Below, in pieces: positions 1 to 7,718 of a stretch of DNA of 18,806 bases (position 1 is the stretch's first letter; the number at the start of each line of letters is the position of its first letter). The position numbers and the translations under genes are program-made. This DNA is from Acidobacteriota bacterium (lineage in GTDB: Bacteria > Acidobacteriota > Vicinamibacteria > Vicinamibacterales > 2-12-FULL-66-21). Under the pieces are notes generated by a model. It did not search any database. It was not told the origin of the DNA and saw only the letters and a program-made list of their open reading frames with translations. The stretch covers positions 1 to 18,806 of the forward strand of contig JABFWM010000145.1 in the NCBI GenBank assembly GCA_013362195.1, read 5' to 3'.

Positions 1-300
1 GAGCGCGCGTTCGGGTTCGGGCGAATGTTCGAGCACGTGAGAGGCGACGACGAAGTCGAACGCCTTGTCCTTGAACGGCAGCCGCTCGAGGAAACCGAAG
101 ACGAACGGTCGATCGACGGTCAGCGGAACCCAGTGCCGTTCGCGCGTGTCCGGATAGGCGTCGAGCAGCACGTTGGCGCGGGCGTAGGGGTTGCCGCCCG
201 AGCCGACCTCGAGCACGAGCGCGTCGCGCGGCACCGGGCAGTGCAACCGCCGCAACCCCCAGGCGAGCCGCTCGAAGCCGAGGCGCCGGGCCGCGCTCAT
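1..300 (-). CDS. Class I SAM-dependent methyltransferase, N-terminal part (runs off the left edge)
   Basis: Only the first 100 residues are in the window; the gene continues beyond position 1. The visible part looks like a Methyltransf_11-type Rossmann methyltransferase. The SAM-binding motif I is at residues 29-38 (VLEVGSGGNP), and the post-core segment FDFVVASHVLEHSPEP at 81-96 is the usual D-x-V-x-(S/A)-x-H-V-L-E-H signature. The ATG at 300 has GGAG 9 nt upstream. An in-frame ATG at 321 is the alternative and would add seven residues. The gene lies 6-27 nt after the stop of the preceding glycosyltransferase, so it is very likely the next member of the polysaccharide operon, methylating a sugar of the repeat unit. 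Substrate and position of methylation cannot be told. The fold call is firm; the acceptor is inference. Confidence 0.8.
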   Translation of the reverse strand, partial: MSAARRLGFERLAWGLRRLHCPVPRDALVLEVGSGGNPYARANVLLDAYPDTRERHWVPLTVDRPFVFGFLERLPFKDKAFDFVVASHVLEHSPEPERAL

Positions 301-326
301 GGCGAGCGACTCCGATCGCATGCCGC

Positions 327-1436
327 TCAGATGACCTGCTTCCGCGAGCCGCCGCGCGTGAGCTCTGCGATGAGGTCGCGCATGCGGGAATCGACGTCGT
401 GCCCGCCGGCGTAGGCGCGCTGATGACCACTGGCCGCAACCTTCGATCGCGCGCTCTCGCTGCGCAAATAGAAGCGGACCTTGTCCACGAGTTCGGCGGC
501 GCTGCGAAAGTACTCCGCGTCCACGCCTTCGCGGAACATCGCGGCGAGCTCCGGCGAGTATTCGGACAACATGAGCGTGCCGGTCGCCGGAATCTCGAAG
601 CAGCGCCGCGTGTAGACGTCGCGATTGCGCTTGGACAGAAAACACAGCGCGATGCGCGCGCCGCAGATCGCTTTCACGTACTCGTCGCCCCACACCGCGT
701 GCACGGGCGCCAGATGGCGAAGCGGCGCCGAGGCCTTCAACACCCCGTTCCAGTCGTAGCCGGGAAATCCGCTGCCCGGGCCGAAGATGCGCAGATGCAC
801 GCCGTCGACGGCCAGCGCCTCGAGCGCCGCCTGCCGTCCGTCGGCCTCGAAGTGGCCGACGAACACCACGTCGGACGAAAATCGCGCACGATCCTCCGCC
901 GCCAGCTCCAGGCGGCGATGCACCTGCGGGACGAACCACGGCAGGAGGAGCCCGGTCGCGCGGGCGCCGGCGGCTTCGAGATGGCGCGTATTGTGCGGAC
1001 GGTAGGCCAGGACCTGGTCGTACTCCGGCACCGCCGCGATGAAGTGGCGCCACGGCCACTGCGGCTGCCCTGGCGCGAACGGATCGTCGTTGTTGTAGCC
1101 GACGAGCACCGTGTGCGGCGACTGCGCACGAACCGCCCGGAGCGTGGCGGCCTGGATGTGCGTCCCGCGGTAGACGAACAACATGTCGGGCTGCTGCGCC
1201 GCGACCAGTGCGAGCAGATCCGCATTGATGCGGCGCAGCATCGGCCCGAACAGGTATTTGTTCTGAACGCGCCGCCACAGTGTCGGCGGACGATAGGCGG
1301 ACGCGCCGCTCGCGCGATGCGGCGCATAGGTGTGCCACGCGAACCGCGTGACGTCGTGCCCGAGCCGCCGGAGCGCGTCGGCCATCGGCTGCTCGTGGAC
1401 CGCCGAATGCCAGTCGCCGGCGAGAACGATCCTCAA
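327..1436 (-). CDS. CgeB-like glycosyltransferase (Glyco_trans_1_2 type)
   Basis: A 369-residue cytoplasmic GT-B-like glycosyltransferase. The N-terminal half starts with a Rossmann strand (RIVLAGDWHS, residues 2-11) and has a second nucleotide-binding-like strand DMLFVYRG at 84-91. The C-terminal half carries VFVGHFEADGR (191-201) and the CgeB/Glyco_trans_1_2 hallmark YTRRCFEIPATG (275-286), followed by a helical tail. I chose the TTG at 1436 as start: it overlaps the TGA of the upstream GT2 gene as TTGA, an AGGGG lies about 8 nt upstream, and the protein begins exactly at the first beta strand. The frame is open further upstream, but that extension only shadows the GT2 gene. It probably adds one sugar of the repeat unit. 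It resembles the glycosyltransferase at 3150-4466 in type but is clearly divergent, so it is probably not a recent duplicate. Confidence 0.87.
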   Translation of the reverse strand: MRIVLAGDWHSAVHEQPMADALRRLGHDVTRFAWHTYAPHRASGASAYRPPTLWRRVQNKYLFGPMLRRINADLLALVAAQQPDMLFVYRGTHIQAATLRAVRAQSPHTVLVGYNNDDPFAPGQPQWPWRHFIAAVPEYDQVLAYRPHNTRHLEAAGARATGLLLPWFVPQVHRRLELAAEDRARFSSDVVFVGHFEADGRQAALEALAVDGVHLRIFGPGSGFPGYDWNGVLKASAPLRHLAPVHAVWGDEYVKAICGARIALCFLSKRNRDVYTRRCFEIPATGTLMLSEYSPELAAMFREGVDAEYFRSAAELVDKVRFYLRSESARSKVAASGHQRAYAGGHDVDSRMRDLIAELTRGGSRKQVI

Positions 1437-2485
1437 ACGGGACGCCCCTGATAGACGTCGCCGAGCACGGGCGTCCGGCCGAGCCGCCGCTTGATCTCCT
1501 TGATCACCCACTCGGTGCCCCTCGGACCGAGCAACACGAGCGAGCCCAGATAGACGAAGAAGAGCGGATAGCGCGCGAACCCCAGCCGCCCCAGGCGCCA
1601 GCTGTATCGGGCGAACACGGACCACGGCTGGCCGGCCTGGATCGCGATGAACGGATACGAGTAGTTGCTCAAATCCCGGACGATCGGCTGGTAGACGCGG
1701 AGCCCGGTTCGCTGTTCGACGGCGGCGGCGATCCGGAGCATGCTGGCCATGAAGTGCAACGAGGCGTCGGGCGTGATCGTGCCCGGCACGAACTTGCCGC
1801 GCTCCGCTGCGCTGTTTCCAAAATACGGCACGCCGCCATTGCGGTAGAGGGTCAGCACGTCGGGCAGGAAGAGGCCGTTCTTCTCGGCCAGGATACGGCC
1901 GACCAGATACAACTGGTAGAGGAGCGTGCCGTCGAATTCCGCCGTCGCGTGACGGAGGGCGTCCTCGCGGCGAATCACCATGCCCGGCAGGACGACGCTG
2001 CGCCGGAAGAACGCAACGATCGTCGCCGCCCCCGCCTCGAAGAGACGCTCGCGATCGAAATACCGGAAGACCTGGTTGATCTCGTCCGGCGACTCGTCGA
2101 ACGACGCATAGGTTCTGAGCACGACGCCGACGTCGTGGTACCGCTGCACGCCGTCCGCCACTTTTCTGAGCGCGCCGGCGCACATCAGATCGTCGTTGCC
2201 CATCAGCAGGCAGTACTCGCCGCGCGCCCGCGCGATGACGTTTCGCACGTTACCGTCGTAGCCGAGATTCGTCTCGTTCTCGAGGTAGCGCACGCGCGCA
2301 CGTGCCGGCTCGGGCAGGGTCGCCACCACCTCCCGAATCTGCAGCCGCTCGGGCGACGCGTCCTCGCAGACGACGATCTCGTAGTCGTCGAAGTCCTGCG
2401 CGATGATCGAATCGAGCAGCGCGCGAAGCACCTCGGCGCGGTTGTACGCCGGGATGCAGACCGAGATGAGCGGGTCGATGGTCAC
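1433..2485 (-). CDS. Family 2 glycosyltransferase
   Basis: A 350-residue GT-A fold glycosyltransferase. The donor-binding N-terminus is typical: ISVCIPAYNRAEVLRALL (residues 7-24), then EIVVCEDAS (36-44), and the metal-binding DXD-like motif LMGNDD at 94-99. The C-terminal part (about 200-350) has aromatic and hydrophobic helices, including FFVYLGSLVLL, probably for membrane association; the overall plan recalls abequosyltransferase-like members of GT2. The start is a GTG at 2485, placed directly after the TGA of the upstream gene (2486-2488), with AGGA about 5 nt before it. The 3' end overlaps the next glycosyltransferase by 4 nt, so translation is probably coupled. It would transfer a sugar from a nucleotide donor to the lipid-linked repeat unit at the inner face of the membrane. 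Donor and acceptor cannot be inferred. Confidence 0.92.
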   Translation of the reverse strand: MTIDPLISVCIPAYNRAEVLRALLDSIIAQDFDDYEIVVCEDASPERLQIREVVATLPEPARARVRYLENETNLGYDGNVRNVIARARGEYCLLMGNDDLMCAGALRKVADGVQRYHDVGVVLRTYASFDESPDEINQVFRYFDRERLFEAGAATIVAFFRRSVVLPGMVIRREDALRHATAEFDGTLLYQLYLVGRILAEKNGLFLPDVLTLYRNGGVPYFGNSAAERGKFVPGTITPDASLHFMASMLRIAAAVEQRTGLRVYQPIVRDLSNYSYPFIAIQAGQPWSVFARYSWRLGRLGFARYPLFFVYLGSLVLLGPRGTEWVIKEIKRRLGRTPVLGDVYQGRPV

Positions 2486-3241
2486 TCAGTTCCTGACGCG
2501 CCGCAGCCAGCCGCCGGGATTCTGCGTAAAGAGGAAGCGCTCGCACGAGCGATCCGGCTCGAACGCCGGGTTGGCGCGGAGAAAGTCCGCCACCGCTTCG
2601 TAGGGGCCGTCGCCGTGGCCGGGCAGCACGGGATGGCCGTTGACGTTCGTGTCCTCGACGACGAGCCACTGGCCGACCGACACGAACCCGGCGTAGAGCC
2701 GCAGCTCGTCGAGCACGTTCTGTTTCGAATGGTCCGAGTCCAGCACCGCCATCACCGTCGGCGGACGCGAATGCCGCGTGGAGAGCAGCGTGCGGACGGC
2801 GTCGATCGTCTCTCCGGCCGTCGAAATCCCGGCAATCGGAAAGATCCGGTGCGGCGCCGGGTCGTAGGCCAGTTTCGGGTTGAAGTCGATCGTGATCACG
2901 TCCATGTCATGGCCCGCAAGTCGCGCGACATCGGAGAAGAAGAGCGCCGAGCCGCCGCGATGCGTGCCGGTTTCGATGATCACATCCGGACGCGTCGACG
3001 TAATCAGCTGCTGGTACATCCAGAGATCGAACGGGCTCTTGAGAACGGGCTGGCCCTGCCACGTGACCCCGGCCGCGGCCTCCGACCCGTACCACAGCAC
3101 GTGAAACTGGTCGACAATCGACTTTCCCGCTGCGCTGTCGACAATGTCGTCAACGCGAACCGGAGCGGCCGGCCGGCGCACGGCCGCCATCAACCGCTGC
3201 AGCATCACCTTTCCCGTCAGAACCGCATCCCGCTGACGCAT
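2486..3241 (-). CDS. CmcI-like (cephalosporin hydroxylase / rhamnosyl O-methyltransferase family) protein
   Basis: A 251-residue protein of the CmcI family, class I SAM methyltransferase-like proteins named after cephamycin biosynthesis and also found as sugar O-methyltransferases. Motif I is IIETGTHRGGSAL (residues 88-100). The acidic metal/SAM-site motifs are LDSDHS (167-172) and VVEDTN (194-199), and the family's HGDGP follows at 209-213. The N-terminal LWYGSE...GVTWQGQPVLKSPFD segment (49-72) is also family-like. The ATG at 3241 has a strong AGGAGG 6 nt upstream and is the best start in the operon. The open frame continues upstream of it, but that part reads through the preceding glycosyltransferase gene. 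In this setting it most likely O-methylates a sugar of the repeat unit; despite the family name, hydroxylase activity is not implied. The stop directly abuts the GTG of the following GT2 gene. Confidence 0.85.
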   Translation of the reverse strand: MRQRDAVLTGKVMLQRLMAAVRRPAAPVRVDDIVDSAAGKSIVDQFHVLWYGSEAAAGVTWQGQPVLKSPFDLWMYQQLITSTRPDVIIETGTHRGGSALFFSDVARLAGHDMDVITIDFNPKLAYDPAPHRIFPIAGISTAGETIDAVRTLLSTRHSRPPTVMAVLDSDHSKQNVLDELRLYAGFVSVGQWLVVEDTNVNGHPVLPGHGDGPYEAVADFLRANPAFEPDRSCERFLFTQNPGGWLRRVRN

Positions 3242-4466
3242 TCGGCTCCTCCTCTCCGGAGCCGGCGCCTTGAAGCCCCACGATCGACAGCGCCGCTCCG
3301 AGTCGCTGCTGCCATGTGTGTTCCCGCTGCGCACGCGCGCGACCGGCCGCGGCGATCCGCTCACGCTCGGCGCCATGCGACAGGAAATACTTGAGCAGCC
3401 GGATGCAGTCGCGCGCCGAATCGTACATGACGATCTCCTCGCCCACACGGTAGTGGCGGTGCAGATCGGGGTTCGCGGTGGTGACGTACAAGCTGCCGGA
3501 CATCGGCGCATCGAAATCGCGCAGCTTGAGCGTCACGATGTGCCGCGAGTGCGCGATCGTGCCGACGCCCAGCACGATTTTCGACTGGGCCAGGACGGAC
3601 GGCACGCGGTCGGCGCCGATGTGCCCGTTCGGAAAGCCCCGGCCGAAACATTCGACGTTGACACCCGCGGCGGCGATCTCCCGGATCAGATCGCCCCGCC
3701 AGCCGTAGTTGTTGCCGACGAAGCACACGTCGTAGCGCTTGGCGGCGGCGGGCCGGAACAGATCCGGATCGCTGCCGAACGGCCAGTACACCGCCGGACA
3801 TCCTTCGACCAGGTACCGCGGCACGTATTCCGCCGTCGTCTGGAGGACGAGATCGACACCAGGCGTCAGGCCCATCGCGCCGAGGCGGATGCCGTCATGG
3901 GTGCCCCAGTGATCGATGAGCCGATCGTCCATCGCGATATTGAGCACTGGAATGCCGCGCGCCCGAACCGCCTGCAGCGCTTCGACGCTGACGTACTGCG
4001 CCACCATCGTGCCGATGAGCACGTCGACGCCGTGCGCCGCGCGCGCACGGTCCACTTGCTCCACCAGCTGACGGCTGTTCTCGTCGATGGTCGCGCGGTC
4101 GTATCGCCCGACCCCGGGCGTCAGGCCATAGGTGCCATCGGCCCGGACGAGCGGAACGACGTCGCCCCACTTCTCGAGTCCCTGAATGAAGCCGGCGCGT
4201 TCCTGCTCGTACTCGGTGCCGACGAGAAAGATCCTCGGCCGCCGCGTGAGGCCGTCGAGGCTGCGCACGTTGTCGCGGCGCATTCTCGCGGCGACCATCT
4301 CGCGGACGTGCTCCGCGCGATCGTCCACCGGCGTGGCGGCCAGGCGTTGCGCATAGTGCGCCGCCACCTGCCGCGATCGTCGCTCCAGCTCCGCATTCTT
4401 CATCGCCGCATTGACGCGGCGCAGGAGCGCGCTGCGCTTGAGGAACGCCTTCGACGCGGCGACCAT
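3150..4466 (-). CDS. CgeB-like glycosyltransferase with low-complexity C-terminal tail
   Basis: A 438-residue protein. Residues 1-75 are a basic, helical N-terminal region. The first Rossmann half starts at RIFLVGTEYEQERAGF (78-93) and includes GVDVLIGTMVAQYVS (146-160) and VLNIAMDD (174-181). The second half has YDVCFVGNNYGWRGDL (245-260) and the Glyco_trans_1_2-like segment KLRDFDAPMSGSLYVTT (314-330), ending at the helix near REHTWQQRL (381-389). The ATG at 4466 was chosen because it follows the upstream stop by 5 nt; an in-frame GTG at 4496 would overlap the previous gene. No good ribosome-binding site is seen, so coupling is likely. The last 30 or so residues are Gly/Ser/Ala/Asp-rich with no fold and overlap the next gene by 92 nt, which is unusual here. 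The role is addition of one sugar of the repeat unit; donor unknown. Confidence 0.8.
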   Translation of the reverse strand: MVAASKAFLKRSALLRRVNAAMKNAELERRSRQVAAHYAQRLAATPVDDRAEHVREMVAARMRRDNVRSLDGLTRRPRIFLVGTEYEQERAGFIQGLEKWGDVVPLVRADGTYGLTPGVGRYDRATIDENSRQLVEQVDRARAAHGVDVLIGTMVAQYVSVEALQAVRARGIPVLNIAMDDRLIDHWGTHDGIRLGAMGLTPGVDLVLQTTAEYVPRYLVEGCPAVYWPFGSDPDLFRPAAAKRYDVCFVGNNYGWRGDLIREIAAAGVNVECFGRGFPNGHIGADRVPSVLAQSKIVLGVGTIAHSRHIVTLKLRDFDAPMSGSLYVTTANPDLHRHYRVGEEIVMYDSARDCIRLLKYFLSHGAERERIAAAGRARAQREHTWQQRLGAALSIVGLQGAGSGEEEPNASAGCGSDGKGDAAAVDGGRAPAGRSGSR

Positions 4467-4471
4467 CGCCG

Positions 4472-5497
4472 TCAACGGACCACCCGCAGCGCGCACCCGA
4501 TTGGCGCGGGGCGTGAGAAGTACTTGTCCACGTTCAGCACCTTCGCCGGGTCGGGCTGCAGGGCGGCGAGCAGCCGGCGGATTTCATCGTTGCTTTTCAG
4601 GTGCTGATACGCGTGCGACCCGAACCGGTCGAACGTATTCAGACGCGTCGCCTGGAAGCGCTGGCGAAGCCCTGCCGGTGCGCCGTCGGCCGTGAGCACC
4701 TCGCCCTGCGAGCACAATCCCGTCTTCTCGAGCAACACGCCCAGCGCGGGCACCTGGCGAAGCGCGGCCATCGTCGTCGCATACGCGAGATTGACGCGGA
4801 ACGGACAGCGCGACAGGACGGCCCGCACGGCCTCGTAAACGAGATGCAGCCGCAGCCATCTCGCGAGGCCTTCGTCGTTCCTCGGATAGCAGTTGAAGGC
4901 GAACTCGCCGCCCGGCGCGACGAGCCGAAACAGCGCGTGCGCGGTGCGCTCGACCGAGGGCGTGTGCTGGATCACGTTGTGGCACATCACGAGATCGACC
5001 GATTGGTCACGGAGCGGCGGGGCATCGATCGAACACTGGATGATGTCCCAGTTGTGAAAGCCCGATGCATCGAGGTTCTTCCGCATGACGCCGTCGACGG
5101 CATGCGAGAGCTCCAGGAGAACGACGTGTCTCGCGCCGCTTTGCAGCATCCACAACGCCTGCGCGCCGCTGCCGGCGCCGGCGTCGACGACCACCTTGCC
5201 GCGAAACGCCTCCACGGATCCGAACGTGTTGCGCACCGTGTGCTCGAGCCAGTGCGTGTGGAACCGGACGAAATTGAAATGATTCCACTGGTCGCCGAAC
5301 GAATCGACGGACTGCCTCAACGCCGTCGCGGGCTCGACGAACCGCGGCACACCGTCGCGAATCGGATAGGTGCGGCCCCAGGCTGCGCGCAGCGTGCCGC
5401 TCTGCACGCCGCCGCGCGCGTCGTACTCGGCGGCTTCGAGCGTCAGCGGCGCACGCGATTCGGGATCGCGCAGCACCTCGAGGAGACCGGGATTCAT
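4472..5497 (-). CDS. Class I SAM-dependent methyltransferase with Trm112-like N-terminus
   Basis: A 341-residue protein. Residues 5-53 look like the Trm112p-like domain often fused to polysaccharide-locus methyltransferases (LLEVLRDPESRAPLTL, then GRTYPIRDGVPRFV), but the zinc-binding cysteines of that domain are absent. The methyltransferase core follows: motif I VVVDAGAGSGAQAL (102-115), the acidic end of strand 2 LLELS (127-131), and LVMCHNVIQHTPSVE (169-183), with Gln in place of the common Glu before His. LVAPGGEFAFNCYP (192-205) is the motif after strand 4. The ATG at 5497 overlaps the upstream TGA as ATGA, the classic coupled arrangement. It probably methylates a sugar, or a sugar precursor such as a carboxyl or hydroxyl group of the repeat unit; the acceptor is unknown. 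Confidence 0.85.
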   Translation of the reverse strand: MNPGLLEVLRDPESRAPLTLEAAEYDARGGVQSGTLRAAWGRTYPIRDGVPRFVEPATALRQSVDSFGDQWNHFNFVRFHTHWLEHTVRNTFGSVEAFRGKVVVDAGAGSGAQALWMLQSGARHVVLLELSHAVDGVMRKNLDASGFHNWDIIQCSIDAPPLRDQSVDLVMCHNVIQHTPSVERTAHALFRLVAPGGEFAFNCYPRNDEGLARWLRLHLVYEAVRAVLSRCPFRVNLAYATTMAALRQVPALGVLLEKTGLCSQGEVLTADGAPAGLRQRFQATRLNTFDRFGSHAYQHLKSNDEIRRLLAALQPDPAKVLNVDKYFSRPAPIGCALRVVR

Positions 5498-6351
5498 CGC
5501 GGAAGACCGGCGTCAGCGGGGGAACCGCGATCGACGGCGCGCGCCCGCCCGCGGCGGACCGCTTCGACGTGATAGCCGACCGTGAAGCCCCGGTGCACAT
5601 CGAATCGGTCGAGATAATGGCACGCGAGCGGCAGCGCGACCCGAAACCACGGCAGTGTCACGAGCCAGAACAGCGGCACCCACGGCCATCCACGCTTCAT
5701 GCGCCGCGGATCGATCATCGCGGAGAACCGCTGCCCTTCCTGGCCGTAATGCTTGAAGAATCCGCCGTTCGCTTCGACGACGATGTCGTCGAAGCCGGCG
5801 TCGGCCAGGAATCGCCGATACCAGTGCGGCGTGTAGCCGCCGTAGAAGTGGTACGGCTCCTGGTGCAACCCGGAGCCGAGCGGCGCCGTCAGCAGCAGCC
5901 GGCCGCCGGGCCGCAGGATGCGCGCGAGTTCACGGACCACCGCGATCGGCTCGGGCACGTGTTCGAGCACCTCCGTGCACAGCACCGCATCGAACGATCC
6001 GTCAGCGACGGGAATCTCCCTGGCGTCCGAGACGTGGTCGATCTGCCCGTAGCCCCACGTGCCCTTGTCGCTGAACAGGCCCTCGTCGTGCCCCTCGTAC
6101 TGGGCGAAGTCCTGCGACTCGTAGCGGCAGTGCGCGAACAGGTGACGATAGCGGCACGGACCGGCGCCGACGTCGAGGATGCGCGTGCCGCCAGGCAGCG
6201 CAGCGGCGTGTCGTGCGACCCACCGACTGCGACGGTGATCGTTGAAGCTGAAGACGTCCGTCAGCCGGTCGCGCCACGTCGTCCGCGAGAGAGGCTCGAC
6301 GGCGGTGAGTGTCGGGAGAGCCGTCGCGTCGCGCTCGACCGATCCGGACAT
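5494..6351 (-). CDS. Class I SAM-dependent methyltransferase (Methyltransf_11 type)
   Basis: A 285-residue protein with a clear SAM-binding core. ILDVGAGPCRYR (58-69) is motif I, SFDAVLCTEVLEHVPEP (119-135) is the motif with the characteristic V-L-E-H, and LRPGGRLLLTAPLGS (146-160) follows. The segment HQEPYHFYGGYTPHWYRRFL (163-182) is the substrate-side region common in polysaccharide-locus enzymes of this type. A hydrophobic stretch near the C-terminus (about 217-240, PLFWLVTLPWFRVALPLA) may bind the membrane or the lipid-linked acceptor. The ATG at 6351 lies 2 nt after the upstream stop; the frame is open further upstream, but only as a shadow of the polymerase gene. The 3' end overlaps the next methyltransferase gene by 4 nt. 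It is likely to methylate the glycan or its lipid carrier intermediate. Confidence 0.87.
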   Translation of the reverse strand: MSGSVERDATALPTLTAVEPLSRTTWRDRLTDVFSFNDHRRSRWVARHAAALPGGTRILDVGAGPCRYRHLFAHCRYESQDFAQYEGHDEGLFSDKGTWGYGQIDHVSDAREIPVADGSFDAVLCTEVLEHVPEPIAVVRELARILRPGGRLLLTAPLGSGLHQEPYHFYGGYTPHWYRRFLADAGFDDIVVEANGGFFKHYGQEGQRFSAMIDPRRMKRGWPWVPLFWLVTLPWFRVALPLACHYLDRFDVHRGFTVGYHVEAVRRGRARAVDRGSPADAGLPR

Positions 6352-6353
6352 CG

Positions 6354-7718
6354 TCACGGGACCGCGATCGCGGGCGCCGTCAAGCGCCGTTCGAGCCGCG
6401 CGTCGGGGAAGACGAACCACAGCGCGACCAGCATCAACGGAATCGGCACGAGCTGATTGACGAAACCGGTGAATGCCATCCAGAACGTCGGCAGCATCAT
6501 CGGCACGATGACGAACGCATAGATGTAGCGGAACAACGGGTGAAACCGGTAACAGTGGGCGCGCCCGAAGAACCAGCCGTACAGGCCCATCAGGGGAAGG
6601 CCCCAGAACGAAAAATTCGCGTACAGCTCGCCCGGCATCGTGACCGCGCTCATCGTCGACGCAGGCCAGCCCATCGATCGCGTGATGTCATCGATGCCGT
6701 ACCACGCCGGCTTCGCAGGCCACAGCGCCCGTGGCACCGGCAGGAGCAGCATGTCGCGAATCGTTCGCCCGTTCATGAACGGCACGTCACGCGGGTAGGC
6801 ATCGATGACACCGAGCAGCCCGACGAATCCTTCTCCACGGACGAAGCGTCCGAGCTCGACCGCGGACGCCTGCGCGATGGTGGCCCTCCCGGAGTACGCC
6901 TCCTGCGTGAAATAGTTGCGAATCGTGCCGTACGAGATGAACATCGCGATCGCGAGCGCGCACACCCCAAGAATCCGGTTGTTGATGCGATGCGCGTGCT
7001 CCGCCGCGCCTGACGCGCCCGCGGCTTCCAGATCGTGCAGCCGGCTGCGTTCGACGACGGCCAGGCCGAACAAGAGCGACAGGAACGCGCCGCGCACGAG
7101 CAGCGTCGCGGCGGCGGCGGCGGCGAGGATCGGAAGGCCGAATCCGGAGACCGGTTTCACCCGCCGATTGTCGAAGGCCACGCCCGCCAGCACGAACAGG
7201 ATCGGCACCAGGCTGCCGCGGATCGCCAGCAGAAAGCTGGCCAATCCGCTCTGCCCCTCCGGGTGCGCGAACCGGTTCACCAGGCGTTCGGAGAGATAGG
7301 TCCGAAGGCCGCCCGCCGCGATGACTTCTCCGCCGATGCTCCAGAAGAAGATGGCCGCGACGCCGAACGCCAGCAGGATCGTGCGCTTGTGGGACGGGAT
7401 CAGCGCGACGTACGAGGGCTTCGCGCCGCGATGCGCCATCGCATAGCCGGCGGCGAAGAAGAGCGCCGCTGCGGTGAAGAGCAGGAGCGCCTGAAAGGTG
7501 ACGTCGCGCGCCACCTCGGACAGCCAGGGCGGAAGATCGAGGCCGACGCTGAAGAACAGGGCCGCCGGCAGGTAGATGTCGATCAGCGCCATGCCAAGAA
7601 ACATGGTCCACGGCGTCAGCAGATCGCCCGTCGCCCGGTAGGCGCTGACGAGCAGCGCGATGCAGCCGCACACGAGCGCCACGCTGCCAATCGTGAGGAG
7701 CTGCCCGGCGGGCGTCAT
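6354..7718 (-). CDS. Wzy-type O-antigen/EPS repeat-unit polymerase
   Basis: A 454-residue integral membrane protein with roughly ten to twelve hydrophobic segments, beginning at LLTIGSVALVCGCIALLVSA (7-26). The C-terminal half contains the long periplasmic loop seen in O-antigen polysaccharide polymerases, with RDMLLLPVPRALWP and the motif TMPGELYANFSFWGLPLMGL followed by a Gly-rich helix. The last segments are hydrophobic up to ALWFVF and end in a short basic tail. The start is the ATG at 7718, which overlaps the upstream flippase stop as ATGA; an in-frame extension upstream has no membrane character. It would polymerise lipid-linked repeat units on the periplasmic face. Wzy proteins are poorly conserved, so the call rests on topology, the loop motifs and the position next to the flippase gene. 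A ligase of similar topology is the main alternative. Confidence 0.82.
   Translation of the reverse strand: MTPAGQLLTIGSVALVCGCIALLVSAYRATGDLLTPWTMFLGMALIDIYLPAALFFSVGLDLPPWLSEVARDVTFQALLLFTAAALFFAAGYAMAHRGAKPSYVALIPSHKRTILLAFGVAAIFFWSIGGEVIAAGGLRTYLSERLVNRFAHPEGQSGLASFLLAIRGSLVPILFVLAGVAFDNRRVKPVSGFGLPILAAAAAATLLVRGAFLSLLFGLAVVERSRLHDLEAAGASGAAEHAHRINNRILGVCALAIAMFISYGTIRNYFTQEAYSGRATIAQASAVELGRFVRGEGFVGLLGVIDAYPRDVPFMNGRTIRDMLLLPVPRALWPAKPAWYGIDDITRSMGWPASTMSAVTMPGELYANFSFWGLPLMGLYGWFFGRAHCYRFHPLFRYIYAFVIVPMMLPTFWMAFTGFVNQLVPIPLMLVALWFVFPDARLERRLTAPAIAVP

Noticed and set aside
1437..2183. N-terminal extension of the CgeB-like glycosyltransferase frame
   Set aside because: It lies wholly within the GT2 gene in another frame, is Arg/Pro-rich and has no fold; the TTGA overlap start explains the gene.
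399..4607. Long open frames on the plus strand (for example 399-1451, 1754-3394, 3270-4607)
   Set aside because: They are antisense to well-recognised minus-strand genes, rich in Arg/His/Gln and lacking any domain; such frames are expected in GC-rich coding DNA.
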